Source: Liolophura sinensis (lineage: Eukaryota > Mollusca > Polyplacophora > Chitonida > Chitonidae). Taken from it: a stretch of DNA of 64,000 nucleotides. The position numbers and the translations under genes are program-made. Positions 1 to 10,835 of the stretch are shown in pieces. The DNA is taken from contig NC_088295.1 of the NCBI RefSeq assembly GCF_032854445.1, forward strand, positions 74,428,028 to 74,492,027. Reading direction: 5' to 3'. Position 1 is the stretch's first letter. Each line of letters opens with the position of its first letter. The notes beneath the pieces were generated by a model. The model worked only from the letters and a program-made list of their open reading frames with translations. It was not told where the DNA came from and did no database searches.

Positions 1-52
1 GAAATATTCTTGAGTACGGCGTAAAACACCAATCAAATAAATAAATAAATAT
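1..52 (+). mobile_element. SINE-A, 3' end cut by the window edge
   Basis: Ends with the family's characteristic 3' part (GAAATATTCTTGAGTACGGC, then AAAACACCAATC) and an (AATA)n tail. The head lies outside the window. Confidence 0.85.
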
Positions 53-107
53 TGCTCAAGACCAAATCTGAGAGAGGGGGCAAACAAAACAACCCCAGAC
101 TAGCCAT

Positions 108-142
108 TGTGCGTGTGCGTGTGCGTTGCTGTGTGTGTGCAG
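108..142. repeat. GT-rich simple repeat
   Basis: A short tract of TGTGCG and TGTG units. Nothing suggests coding. Confidence 0.6.
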
Positions 143-204
143 CGGGTCGGGGGATGGGTGGTGGAGGGTGGGGCATCTTCCGTCCCTTCCGCCTTCCCCA
201 TTTT

Positions 205-655
205 ACTTATGATTGAGTGCTTGGCGTTTAACGTCGTGCTTATCAATTTTTCTGTCATATCACGACGAAGGAATCCTGAGAGTGCACGTAATGTGCCTCC
301 TTGTTGCAGGACGGATTTCCACCGTTCTTAGAGTCAGTGCTTGGGGTTTAACGTCATGTTCAACAATTTTTCAGTCATATGACGACGAAGGAATCCCTAG
401 TGTGTATGTAATGTACCTCCTTGTTGCAGGACTGATTTCCACCGCTCTTAGATCTAGTGCTGCTTCACTGAGACGCCTTACGGAATGCAAGTAAGTCGCC
501 CGAGCCATTATACTGATACGAATCAACCAGTCGTTCATGCTGAACGCCAAGCGAGGAAGTTACAACTTTCTCTTTAAAGGTCTTAGGTGTGATTCGATCT
601 AAGATTGAGCCTGCATCTACCGCTCCGGAAGCGGACGCTCTACCAACTATTGGTC
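205..655 (-). mobile_element. SINE-C, minus, with duplicated 3' part
   Basis: The tRNA-like head lies at the right end (about 600-655; on the minus strand TTGGTAGAGCG, then GGCTCAATC). The 3' domain, marked by GTTTAACGTC and CATATGACGACGAAGGAATC, is present twice in tandem (about 213-336 and 337-460), so the copy carries a duplicated tail domain of about 124 bp. A related plus-strand copy is at 21758. Confidence 0.7.
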
Positions 656-1725
656 ATTTCGCTTAAGAATTGTCGTAATTATATTCATTTTCAAATGAAG
701 AACTATCTATAGTGATCTAGTAGACTTATGGTGTTTCATTAACTAAAGATAGCCATAGTTACTCAATGCAGAAGCAGTTTATTTAGGTGTTCTTTGTTAT
801 GTAGGCTTATATGTCAATTTACCAGTAATTAAAATTAATATACATTTCTTCCGAACAAACGCACGAACATGCAAAGAAACAATGGAAATGGCCAAGAGAG
901 TTTATACAGCAGCCTACGACATTATGCTATTAACAGCAGGTTGACATGATGAAAAGCATACGCGCAAAGACAAAGGCGAAAGAAAAGATAAAAAATGAAT
1001 AAAATAGACCTTTTGAATAGGCAATAACCTTGTCCGATACATGGTTAATATATCTGGGCATCGTATCAGATCTTTGTGTACCAATCTTCAAACGTCCAGT
1101 CATACGTTTTCATTCATTCAATCGTCCAGAATGAAGATTAAATGTCAATAATCGCATTGTCAAATTTCCAAAACAAGAAAAACCACCAAAGAAATATAAC
1201 GCATATCAATTTATAAATTAATACGGAGCCATGTAAAGAGAAACAGTGTCTGTATCAAACACTATGATAGTTTATAAGTTGTCTTTAATCGAAATACATT
1301 TATCTATCTCACATATGCCACATACCCAACGTAGCGATTGTGTTCAATGCGATGCATAGATGCAGCCCTCAAAACCTCGTTTTCAGTGTATTTAGGCACA
1401 GCTTTGAAGCGGCAAAATATCTGGACGGAAGAAGGAATTGTTCTCATTGTAAAAGTTAAGAAACTCTCAAGGAAGGCGTTTGATAGAAAATCCAATATTT
1501 TACAATTAAACACATGTTTTATTCACACACAGGCATGTATCTAGACATTTGCATCGTTCCATAAAATGTACACCAAAACAACAATCCTCCTTGTCATAAT
1601 TCATTGGAATACAATCCAATGACCCAACAAAAGTATGTTGTTTTCTACAGTCAAGGTCGCCTAAAATTCGACTTGTACTATGCACCTAATTTACATTATA
1701 ATTATTTCATTATAGGTATTTATAG
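656..1725. other. Intergenic, no gene seen
   Basis: AT-rich DNA without a convincing exon. The part around 1080-1250 shares short blocks (TCAATAATCGC, AAACCACCAA) with repeat R1 and may be a decayed copy. Confidence 0.5.
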
Positions 1726-2028
1726 TCAGTCAGTATTAACTGATCGAATTCGTAACTTCACTTTTCGATCCCTGTGTGTGTGAAAACATCTGTGCAGATA
1801 GGTGCATGGGTCTGTGAAGGTGTGTCCTGGCGATTTTCGTCTGGCCAGACTACTCCGCCCAATTGTATCACCAGTATCACACGCCGTCACATATCTGTCT
1901 TCAGATGTCCTTGCCAGTTCCTCTTTTAAGTTAAATCCAGATTTATACCCACTTGATACATTTGAAAATATCAACGGCGATACACATAGCAATTCTAGGC
2001 ATGCGATTGTAACTGATTTACGACTCAT
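1726..2028 (-). CDS. Possible small secreted protein, unrecognised
   Basis: A 100-residue open frame. Its N-terminus (MSRKSVTIACLELLCVSPLI) could be a weak signal peptide. The rest is charged, with a basic stretch (SSLARRKS) and four cysteines, two of them in PCTYLHRC. It has no recognised domain. No TATA box, splice sites or poly(A) signal were found at useful distances, and an antisense frame of similar length overlaps it. It may be chance. Confidence 0.22.
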   Translation of the reverse strand: MSRKSVTIACLELLCVSPLIFSNVSSGYKSGFNLKEELARTSEDRYVTACDTGDTIGRSSLARRKSPGHTFTDPCTYLHRCFHTHRDRKVKLRIRSVNTD

Positions 2029-2325
2029 CAGATTACTGACGAAACTAAATTATTATTATAATATAAGCGCTATGAATTTAATGTTATATATCTGTTTTTC
2101 AACATTAGCTCAGATCACATGAAGTCACGTTCAGCCACGTTATATATTACCTATTAGGAAATAAAAACCGAGCGTCTCATGTAACCTTTAATACTGCATG
2201 CAATACTTAGGTTTTGTACATGTCTCTTATTTGTGGCACACACTATTCTGTTCTATCTCATTTGTCCGTCCGCTAATGTTCTCGATTCTCTATGAAAGGC
2301 TTGAGAATAAAACCACTTGAATCTA

Positions 2326-2565
2326 CGCGTCGAAATAGACATTCGTATACCAGCCGTCAACCATTAAGGACATTCCAGGTCAATAATCGCAAGGCCAGTT
2401 TCCTAAATCGACGGTAAAATACAAAAATAGGACGAAATTCTGCAAAGAGAAGCAGCCGACAGTTTTAAATGATGTTAGAAAGACGCAAGGTAGACCTATG
2501 TTCTCGGCGACTGAGTGAAATCAGTATTCAGCTAGAATATTCCATGCTAGAATATCAGTTGTCGA
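2326..2565 (+). repeat. Dispersed repeat R1, copy 1
   Basis: Shares ordered blocks with 19560-19830 (same strand) and 16885-17100 (opposite strand): ATACCAGCCGTCAACCA, then AAGGACATTCCAGGT, and GACTGAGTGAAATCAGTATT near the 3' end. No tRNA-like A/B boxes or terminal inverted repeats were seen, so the class is unknown. Confidence 0.65.
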
Positions 2566-3029
2566 TAACAAAATTGAATTCAGTAGAATTCACTGAACGA
2601 TAGATGTTGTATATAGTTTTCGCAGTATCACAGCTATACATGTGAATTTGCGTCATATACAGGGCATGTGCACAGAGAACTACAGTCACAAGCCGGAAAC
2701 AATACAAATGTGACAATAAGAACTGGTAGTATGCATACAACTGGGCTTATCTGTTGAACAGTATTTTGTTCTGTTGTCCGTGTTTTGACGTGAATGGATT
2801 CATTTATGAACTGAGCACACCTGTACAACTTTGACATCTGTATTTTCGTGGCGATATGACAGAGTGTGGCCCCAGGTTGGTCAGTTAGTACTCAATCATT
2901 ACACAGTAGGTCCTACGACTGTACAAGATCCCCATTGTTGGAGACAGATTAAAGTCTTACAAATGTAAACAAAAACATGTGGTTACTATAGATTGTTGCA
3001 ACATTATAAGCAGTTTCACGAATTTCCTT
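2566..3029. other. Intergenic, no gene seen
   Basis: Short open frames on the minus strand have no signal, splice or promoter support. Confidence 0.5.
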
Positions 3030-3155
3030 CTTTCTTTATTTGATTGGGGTTTTACGCAGTGGGCCGTACTCAAGAATATTTCACTTATACGCCAGCGGCC
3101 AGCATTATGTTGGGAAGAAACCGGACAGAGCCCGGGGGAAACCCAGATTTTCTTT
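3030..3155 (-). mobile_element. SINE-A, minus, 5'-truncated
   Basis: Tail and central domain only (TTTGATTGGGGTTTTACGCA through GGACAGAGCCCGGGGGAAAC). No tRNA-like head. Confidence 0.85.
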
Positions 3156-3785
3156 CGCATACTGCTTGTATTTTATGTATACATCCTTAGTTGTACAGGC
3201 CACAGCCTTAGTCAAGTTGAATTTTTGTCGGCACTGGTGTAATTTGAAGTTTTAGTATTACAGTTCATGTATATATGTCCAGTGTTGGCAGCTTGTCGTA
3301 AAACTTTTTAGCTGTAACGCTGTGGACTGGTATGGACATAACAATATCTGCACTCTTCTTCCTAGGGTTTGAAGATTATGTGTGGGTGATGTTGAAAAAA
3401 CCATTTGAAACATAGTTGTGTTCTTCGGAAGAGTTGTTAAGCGATTACTTAATCAATAAATACTTTTTGATCACGAGCGTTGAAGGAGTTTATCTTGTAT
3501 AATTTTTACGTTTACAAATGACAAATATTCAGTTTTTAAATATATTATAAAGTTAACTAATAAAATATATACTTCGGGTTAAAAGAAACACAATATGAAA
3601 GATTCCTCGGTTGTATGAATATTTCACACCTGGAAGTCAAGAAAGGGCATAGCTTTGGGAATATCCATTTCTTTCCTGTTTTCCTTTTTTCTTTACCTAT
3701 ATAAAGACCAGCGCATGAAATTGGTCGTGCGTGAAATCTGGAGTATCTCGTCAACCCATTGAGGAATGATAATAATCTGTATACA

Positions 3786-4360
3786 TAACTTTCTTCGTTT
3801 TACTGATTGATTTTTTGTAAACATTGTACTCTTGCGATAGATTTATTTATTTATTTGATTGGTGTTTTACGCCGTACTCAAGAATATTTCACTTATACGA
3901 CGGCGGCCAGCATCATGGTGGGTGGAAACCGGGCACAGCCCGGGGGAAACCCACGACCATCCGCAGGTTGCTGTAGGACCTTCCCACTTACGGCCGGAGA
4001 GGAAGCCAGCATAAGCTGGACTTGAACTCACAGCGACCGCATTGGTGAGAGGCTCCTGGGTCATTACGCTGCGCTAGCGCGCTAACCGGCTGAGCCACGG
4101 AGGCCCCTCTCTTGCGATAGAGGACAGTTTAATAAATGAGGAAACTAAATGCCGGGGTAAACCATTGACATTTGGCAAGTTACTGACGGACTTTCCGAGA
4201 TGTGACGTACATATGTGCACGCCATTTGAGTAGTCTAACTATGGCAGCCACGCGATCGTCTTTGACAAAGACGTCTCCAGAGGCCATACGAACTCTGAGG
4301 TGGAGAATTCTGCAGTCCCTGTCCAAGGGCGGAAATAAAACCGCACCTCGTGTTGCGCTT
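3786..4360 (-). mobile_element. SINE-B, minus, interrupted by a SINE-A
   Basis: The two halves, 3786-3840 and 4109-4360, together align in order with the fuller SINE-B copy at 38745-39085 (GCGAT..GG.CAGTTT, GTAAACCA, then TTTGGCAAGTTACTGACG). The interruption is the complete SINE-A at 3841-4108. Confidence 0.6.
3841..4108 (-). mobile_element. SINE-A, minus, full length, nested
   Basis: Complete copy of about 268 bp. The (AAAT)n tail is at the left, then the central domain, and the tRNA-like head at the right (reverse of GGCCTCCGTGGCTCAGCCGG). It is flanked by a 12-bp target duplication CTCTTGCGATAG at 3829-3840 and 4109-4120, the mark of L1-type target-primed insertion. Confidence 0.95.
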
Positions 4361-4837
4361 TTTGTTTTTGTTTTTGTTTATTGGACCCAAACGTTGTAAG
4401 TATAAACAAAATGGCAGCGGCCATGTTGCGGTCACATAACCTTGACCGTATCGTGCTTGTCTGCTAAAATCGTTTTTGGACAACAATTTCAAATGTTTGC
4501 CACGAGTATTCTGGCCGACACCGGGGTCTGAAAATCCTCTTTTCGTCGACAAATGTTTGTGTGCTGGTAAATTCTATAGCAAACAGTAGTGTAAGTATAG
4601 TCGTCATTGTAGTTACGAGCACTTAGCTCTACGTACGCTTTGTCGCCACGATATGCCTGAAATACTGCCTATGTGGTATTAAACCCCAATCATCCGTATG
4701 TTCACGTACGCTTTCTGAAATAGGCTCCTCTGGTCCTCTGGTAAGAGATACAAAATACGCCCTTTTTTAAACTTTGCATTTACCATATTTGAATAAAACA
4801 CAAGTAAATAAAACAACCAGAAATAAAACACAAAATT
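4361..4837. other. Intergenic downstream of gene A
   Basis: Mostly AT-rich. No exon recognised on either strand. Confidence 0.5.
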
Positions 4838-4843
4838 TTTATT
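4838..4843 (-). terminator. Poly(A) signal of gene A
   Basis: AATAAA on the minus strand, about 160 bp after the gene A stop codon. Confidence 0.6.
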
Positions 4844-5004
4844 ATGGAAGATGTACCGTTTGTAAAAACACATAGCAAAATATACTGCCGTTTAACATAT
4901 GTAAATGCGAATAAAGAATGGTTGCATTTGCTTTTCCAATATCGTTATTAGTTTTATATTGCCTGGAAGGACCCTCATTTCATCTCATGGCATGTTGGCG
5001 TTGA

Positions 5005-5928
5005 CTATGTTGACAGACAGCAAGAACCAACGGCGCAGGACAATGACGATGCCACAGTGAAAGTCCCCAAAGTACAGGATGCCGTGCACATGCCCCCAGA
5101 ACTTATACAAGCTACAAAAGAGGACAACAAAACAGTTATTTATCGGCTGATGTTGGTGTATATGTAATTATTGTTATCGCTTTGGTAAAAGACAGGCTGT
5201 AATACATGAAGACACTCACAGAAACATATCTGAAGCTATTGCTGAGATACATGTAAATACATTCTATTTTCTAGTACTACTGAAAAATTGCAAGGATTTA
5301 CAGCGTTTGTTAATACACATCGATGCACACAGAATTCCATGAAATGTATTACATTCAGTTTAACATGACAACAAAATACGTAAAACGTCCGTGGTCACGT
5401 CGTTGGCAAGAATGAAAAACTTGCATAAGATGACAATATTGGCACGCAAAATGACAATATTGGCATGGCCCATGTTTGTGTACACGGAGGACGTCTTACC
5501 TCCAAACGCAGACTTAGATTTCAGCAGGGTTGGACATGTACTATAATTGCAATAACATTTCTTACCAAGTGATCGATGAAAACTCAAATAAAGCAGAAAA
5601 TTTTACAACTACCAATACATCTTACAGTGTGTCAGATTGGACAAATACTACGTGATCTAGTCCTAACGGAGTAGCTCTTCCCTTACTTTAGACGGAAAAG
5701 GTTCCCAATTATATAATGATGGCAATTCAACTTACTGGCCGTCACGACTGGTGCAGGAGTTGGAGCCGGGACGGGAGCTGGGACGGGAGCCGGGACCGGA
5801 GCTGGGGCGTTGTTATAATTACCACCTTGGTATCCGTAACCACCGCCTTTGTAACCACCATAACCTCCTCCAGCGGATACAAGCGCCACACACGTGGCCA
5901 GGATAAACGATATCAGCAGTCTGTCCAT
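5005..5928 (-). CDS. Gene A: secreted Gly/Tyr and Ala-Pro protein with C-terminal defensin-like Cys module
   Basis: Two exons, about 99 residues. Exon 1 (5928-5736) starts at MDRLLISFILATCVALVSA, a clear signal peptide. The ATG at 5928 was chosen because the upstream in-frame ATG lies at the TATA box. A Gly/Tyr stretch (GGYGGYKGGGYGYQGG) and an Ala-Pro-Val repeat follow. The exon ends at A|GTAAGT in phase 1. Exon 2 (5111-5005), after TTTTGTAG, also reads in phase 1 and encodes CISSGGMC, TASC, TLGTF, then SCAVGSCCLST and a stop. Cysteine spacing is C-x6-C-x3-C-x12-C-x4-CC, the closest in the window to beta-defensin and big-defensin spacing. All six mature cysteines lie in exon 2. The Gly/Tyr part resembles structural secreted proteins of molluscs. 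Function is inferred only: shell, mucus or defence. Genes B, C, D, E and G share the plan. Confidence 0.85.
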
Positions 5929-5996
5929 GGTGGAATGAGCAAGTTGACTGCCGGGAAAGATGGTCGAGTCAGTGAGAGACAAAGAGAGCGACGCCA

Positions 5997-6004
5997 TATT
6001 AATA
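5997..6004 (-). promoter_or_regulatory. TATA-like box of gene A
   Basis: TATTAATA about 70 bp upstream of the gene A ATG, matching the spacing in the sister genes. Confidence 0.55.
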
Positions 6005-6449
6005 CACGGAGGGATGGGTCATTCAGCCCCCGGGCTATTGGAAATCGTTATCATAGGACAGACGAACTTGCTAAGTGGCTCCTTAATGAGTATACATAAA
6101 GAGTGTATTGCTACATACAGGGCGCACCTGTAGAAAAGTCACCAAATCGATAAAACAATCCCAAAAGTACTTTAACAACTTAGTTAGTGCAAGATCGCTT
6201 ATTGGTGCTTGTCATAAGATGATATTTGTAGCGTTGGTGGCCTGTCCGAGCAATACAATTATTAAAAGAGGTGCCCATATAAATAAATGTTAGTATGACG
6301 AACGGTGATCTTGGTGATTAGACAGTTAATCTGAGATTTCCTCGTGGCATTTTGAAATCTGATCTTTGCTGCTGTTCGGGCATTTGCGCTCTCATCTCAT
6401 CTTCATAGCTGCTATAGTCACCACTCTTTTGCATTCTTGTTTTTATTGA

Positions 6450-6700
6450 TTTCACTCATTGTTATTTACCGCTATTCTCGAGTATTGTTCACTTCTTCGA
6501 TGGTGGTCAGTTTCAGGAGCGGAGGAAACCAGAATGCTAGGATTAAACCATCGAGCTTTGGCCAGATATTGGCGAACACTTCCACATGACACAGACACAT
6601 GAACAACACATGAGGGGGAAGAAAGTGGTTTTGAACTGATGTTAGGTCCCCAGAGGGAGCGAGAGCGGGAAGAGTGTACAGATTTCTTGTCCAATCTCAC
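6450..6700 (-). mobile_element. SINE-B-like, minus, diverged
   Basis: Shares the order of short blocks seen in other SINE-B copies: a TTATTTACCGCTATTCTCGA-like tail, GATGGTGGTCAGTTT, AACCATCGAG, then CACATGACACA. Confidence 0.5.
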
Positions 6701-6864
6701 CTTGTTTGTCCTATCGATTGTAAAGCAAGCACATTTAACCATTAGAAAACGACACACTCTCTAGTAAAATTTTAAAGCTATAAAATTATCTCTTAGTCAG
6801 TTATTTGTGACATATGGTCATATATGTTTTTAATATTAAAACCCCTACGTACAACTCCTTAGTG

Positions 6865-6992
6865 GCGCAGAACCTGTGGATGGTCGTGGGTTTCCCCGGG
6901 GTTCTGCTCGGTTTCCTCCCAACATAATGTTGGCCGCCGTCGTATAAGTGAAATATTCTTGAGTACGGCGTAAAACACCAATAAAATAAATA
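6865..6992 (+). mobile_element. SINE-A, plus, 5'-truncated
   Basis: Central domain (GGATGGTCGTGGGTTTCCCC) through the AATA tail. No head. Confidence 0.85.
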
Positions 6993-8394
6993 ACGCGGAA
7001 ATTATTTGAAACTAACTAATATTCACTCCTACCAGGCAGAATGTGTTCCTGGCACACATGTCTTTCATGTGGTACATAGTAATATTCTCCAGCTTTTGGT
7101 CCCGATGAAATAAGTCTATTGAAATATAGCATAAATGTTTCTAAGTCTGATCATGAATGTAAATTGCCATTCCTGTATAAAAATGATCAGTTTTAATTGA
7201 ACTACAGTTTATTAAATGTGCATAGCTGTCCTGGTCATTTTACTTTGAAAATAATGCTGTGAATAAAACGGAAAAACGACTGCTTGGATTTGACCCTTTT
7301 GTATACACGGTAGAGCAAATTAAGATCTGATTTTTAGCACGTCTAAATTTTACTAACACATTTTGCAGTATCTGTTTTCTGTATTTACAATGTCCAATAA
7401 CGTTTCACAATGGTGAACAATCGTTTAAAAATCACCTGGAAAGAAAGTGTGCTTGGCTCAAGGCTAAGACAAAGTAGAATCTGCACCAAATATCTTGCTG
7501 TTCAAAACATTTTCCATTTTTAAAGTTGTTAAAAGACGGAGAGACAGAGTAAAATGCGCCAACAAAAATAACCAAGGAAAAGCCGTGCCTCTATTGGGGT
7601 GACCATATTGTGAACTAATATGATTAGATATTTGATTCTTTAGGATAGGAGAAAGGAGAATCTCGCAATCTTTTACGCCATAGGCACAAAGACAGCGTGG
7701 TCAATACTATTTAATGATCTATTGGAGTTCATACAATATTACCTCCTGACACTGAAGACTACCGGACTAGTTTGTGAGTCCAGCCAAAGTGGGTTGGGCT
7801 CGTGCATTTATATTTCAACCGTATTTAATGCATACTGCATATTAAGTGAACATTTACGGGAAATAAGCGTAAAACACCACGAAACCGGTCAGCAAGAACT
7901 TTGAATATTCCAATTTTGTTTCCTTTCGGTTATGTTTGGTTTTGTCCATCGGCAAGCGTGGCTGACGCTGTTTAGATCATATTTTTAGTTATTTGTGCTT
8001 CCTGTTTCGCGCTCTCATTTGTCTTAGGGCACTGGCGATACATACGAGTTGTGCACGAATTTTATGTCGGCAATGTCACAATGGGGTCTTCTTTCAGCGG
8101 ATGTATAGTAAGGCGGGGAATCGACTCCAGTACATGGAACTGTGGACGTCTAGTGCCTAAGCTGACTATAGATGAGGCTGACATCTGCTCACACACTCAT
8201 AATGACGCTACACTTTTTAGTTGTTTCACTCATAACAGTATCACAAATGTAACTTAAATTATGAAACAACAGTCAAACAACTTAATGATAGACGTAAATT
8301 TAAGCCGTATAATACCATTCATTTGCATGTTAAATTACGCATTTCCATACATGTGCCTTAATTATCAATTCTAATTCATGGTAACACAGGCTTA
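6993..8394. other. Intergenic, no gene seen
   Basis: AT-rich. The small open frames at 7722 and 8051 lack signal peptides, splice sites and promoters. Confidence 0.5.
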
Positions 8395-8995
8395 ATACAA
8401 CTGGGCCTATCTTTTTACTCATACAAAAACACGTTTCAAATGAAAAAAAAAACTACTAGGATCTGAACTACATGTTCTCCAGAGCGACTTTGTTAAATCA
8501 TTGTGCTATCTAGGGCACAGTCTCAAAATGAACAGAAATGTGGATGATAAATTTGCCAAAATATGACAAATCTAATCACTGTATAAGGCTAATGTTTTTC
8601 CTGTGAAGACAAGTGTTAACCAAAACAAAAATTAGAATGGACTCAGAAATACTGACGTGCGTGAAAGTTTCAGTAAAAACATTTTTTTGTGGTTAAGGTC
8701 GATCTTCACATAGTAAATTTAAAACATACTACCTCATTTCAGCCAAAAATTATGATTTGTGATCGAGAATGCATTTTTTGCGGATTATTACTATGCAACA
8801 ATCTCTTCTACTTTCATAAAACTTTATGAGCGTTTCGAACAAGTTACATATTTCTTATTTGGAAATTTAATTGTAATAGGATCGGAGAATTTGCACCTCC
8901 TTATTTGTACCTCTCTAAGGCTGATTCACCGCCATACAAAACCAGATCCTTTTATAGCATTGCCTTAGTTAAACGACATTGCAATGGCAACAGAT
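8395..8995 (+). repeat. Dispersed repeat R2, copy 1
   Basis: Aligns end to end with 13012-13500: GTGAAAGTTTCAGTAA, then GATCTTCA, GAGTGCATTTT or GAATGCATTTT, TTATTACTATGCAAC, and a right part with TGCCTCTCT or TACCTCTCT. The copies are well diverged. No coding potential or terminal repeats seen. Confidence 0.65.
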
Positions 8996-9104
8996 ATGAC
9001 CAAGTCAAGTTATACCGACACCAGAAAGGCCTTTTTTTTCGCACATGTTCGGGTATTGTAAGCGCCAATACTGAAGTATCAAATTTACAGTCAATTATAT
9101 CTTG

Positions 9105-9325
9105 TCTGGCTCAGATGATTAAGTGCTGGCTCGCTGGGGCCGGCAGTCTGTTGACCAGTGAGATGTTCGAATCCAGTTCTTACTGTTTCGGCTGCGGTTT
9201 TAAGTCAAGAGGTTTGTGAGGTACCTGGCAAAGATCGGTTGTTTACACAGAGCAATCCGGTTTCCTCCATCCAAAAAAGCGGACTGCCTTCATATAAGTA
9301 AAAAGTACGATTAAAAACTAATCGT
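9105..9325 (+). mobile_element. tRNA-derived SINE, plus (family F)
   Basis: A-box-like CTGGCTCAGATGATTAAGTG at 9105 and a good B box GTTCGAATCC at 9165, about 60 bp apart as in a tRNA. A SINE-like body follows (GGTTTCCTCC, then CTTCATATAAGT). Confidence 0.6.
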
Positions 9326-9779
9326 ATAAGAAAATATCGTGTATTAAGTATGAACTAACGCGAGATTGAAAACCCGTCCGCAGCTAATAGCTGCAGGTTG
9401 TTCCACCCCTTACATAAAAGATAATAAGGAACGAATGAATGAATGAATGATTATGGCTTAGCGCCAAAGGGGCAACATTCCAACCATACCGTCGCGAGAA
9501 TAAGTTGAAAACACTAAGTACCGGTAACTAATAAAGGAATGTAACTAAACACTAACATAACAGTGATGCTGTTGCACTAGTTTCCTGCTAACATCGGGTC
9601 AACCAGTCATCAGCGCACCTGGCTTACTTGCCTTCTTTTCCACTGAAGATTAACAGCAGTCTGATATTATTATGTTATACGGCATAATTGTGCTGAGTAC
9701 ATGTATGGCAATACCAGGGCCTGTGTATACGTGGTCCGTTTGTAGTGTGGGTCAGTTATATCAGATTATTTCATTTTAT

Positions 9780-10030
9780 ATTTATTGCTTTCTCTAATTA
9801 GTCTATTACGCCGTTTCCAATGCCTCCAATGAAGGTTTATGAGGTTTGAAGGAGGATGAAACTGAGCAGAGCCCAAGACTAACCACCCGCACACCGATAG
9901 ATCCCTGGAAAAGCTTGTGACTTAATACCCCATCTGACACAGCAGTGACCAGATTTAAACTCACTATCTCATTGTCACCTTCTTCCTGTAGAAACAATCC
10001 CTCTCGACCACCCTCTGCCACGGTATTTTG
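9780..10030 (-). mobile_element. Diverged SINE-like segment, minus
   Basis: Carries GTCTATTACGCCGT and GGAGGATGAAACTGAGCAGA, which resemble the core blocks of SINE-A in the same order. Too diverged to assign firmly. Confidence 0.35.
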
Positions 10031-10089
10031 TAAGGTACCTATAACAAACCTCTAAGGCCTCTCGCCAATTCTCTGGTCGCTGCGAGTTA

Positions 10090-10312
10090 AAGCTCATACT
10101 GGCTTACTAAACGGTCGTGGGAAGGTCTGCTGCAGAAACTAGCGGATAGTCGTGGGTTTGTAAAAAAAAAAAAAAAGGACAAAATATAATACAAAGACGC
10201 GGTTTGTAACAGTTTTTCCCCGGGGCCCTGGCCGGTATCCCCCTACTGTTGTATCAGTGAAATATTCTTGAATACGTCGTAAAACACCAATCAAATCAAA
10301 TAAGTAAATAAA
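10090..10312 (+). mobile_element. SINE-A, plus, with internal insertion
   Basis: Central domain and tail of SINE-A. The domain is split after GGATAGTCGTGGGTTTG by an A-rich insert of roughly 50-60 bp (about 10159-10215) and resumes at CCCCGGGGCCCTGGCCGGT. Confidence 0.7.
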
Positions 10313-10684
10313 CATACATCTCGGGTATGTTGTATGGTTCCCAAGCGAATCGCTTTCGTATTCTGGGTGTACACTTATCAAGCAACTTAAGACTGAAAAC
10401 ATAAAATGTGCCCTTAATAAAAACTAAACTCAGAACAGGAAAAACTCAAATTGTGACTCTTACAGAAGTAAAGAATCAGTGTACAAATTTGGAATATACT
10501 GAAGTATTTTAATTGTAGCCGTATTTGAATTTTTGACCAGAGTCTGGACGTATGATAAATAACGGGCCCAAATTACCATATATCATAATAAACACTGAGC
10601 TATGTTAGATACATTTAGCTTACTGTAGTCTAAATAGTAGAATCATAAACATCGACAACACCATCATTGATTTTATACAACGAT

Positions 10685-10690
10685 TTTATT
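10685..10690 (-). terminator. Poly(A) signal of gene F
   Basis: AATAAA on the minus strand, about 150 bp after the predicted stop. Confidence 0.6.
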
Positions 10691-10835
10691 AACAGTTCAA
10701 AGAAATACAACATAAGCCGTTAAATCGTGTTGCAACGAAGCTTTCTTCTGTCCTGATTTGAGGACACTCGTTAACAGTTTGCTCATATGAACGCTTCACG
10801 TTTAATCAAGCTCTGGTCATCTGTGGCAATGTTAA

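Noticed and set aside
3841-4108. Possible true tRNA genes at the heads of SINE copies
   Set aside because: The heads continue into SINE bodies with tails and target duplications. No free-standing cloverleaf was identified.
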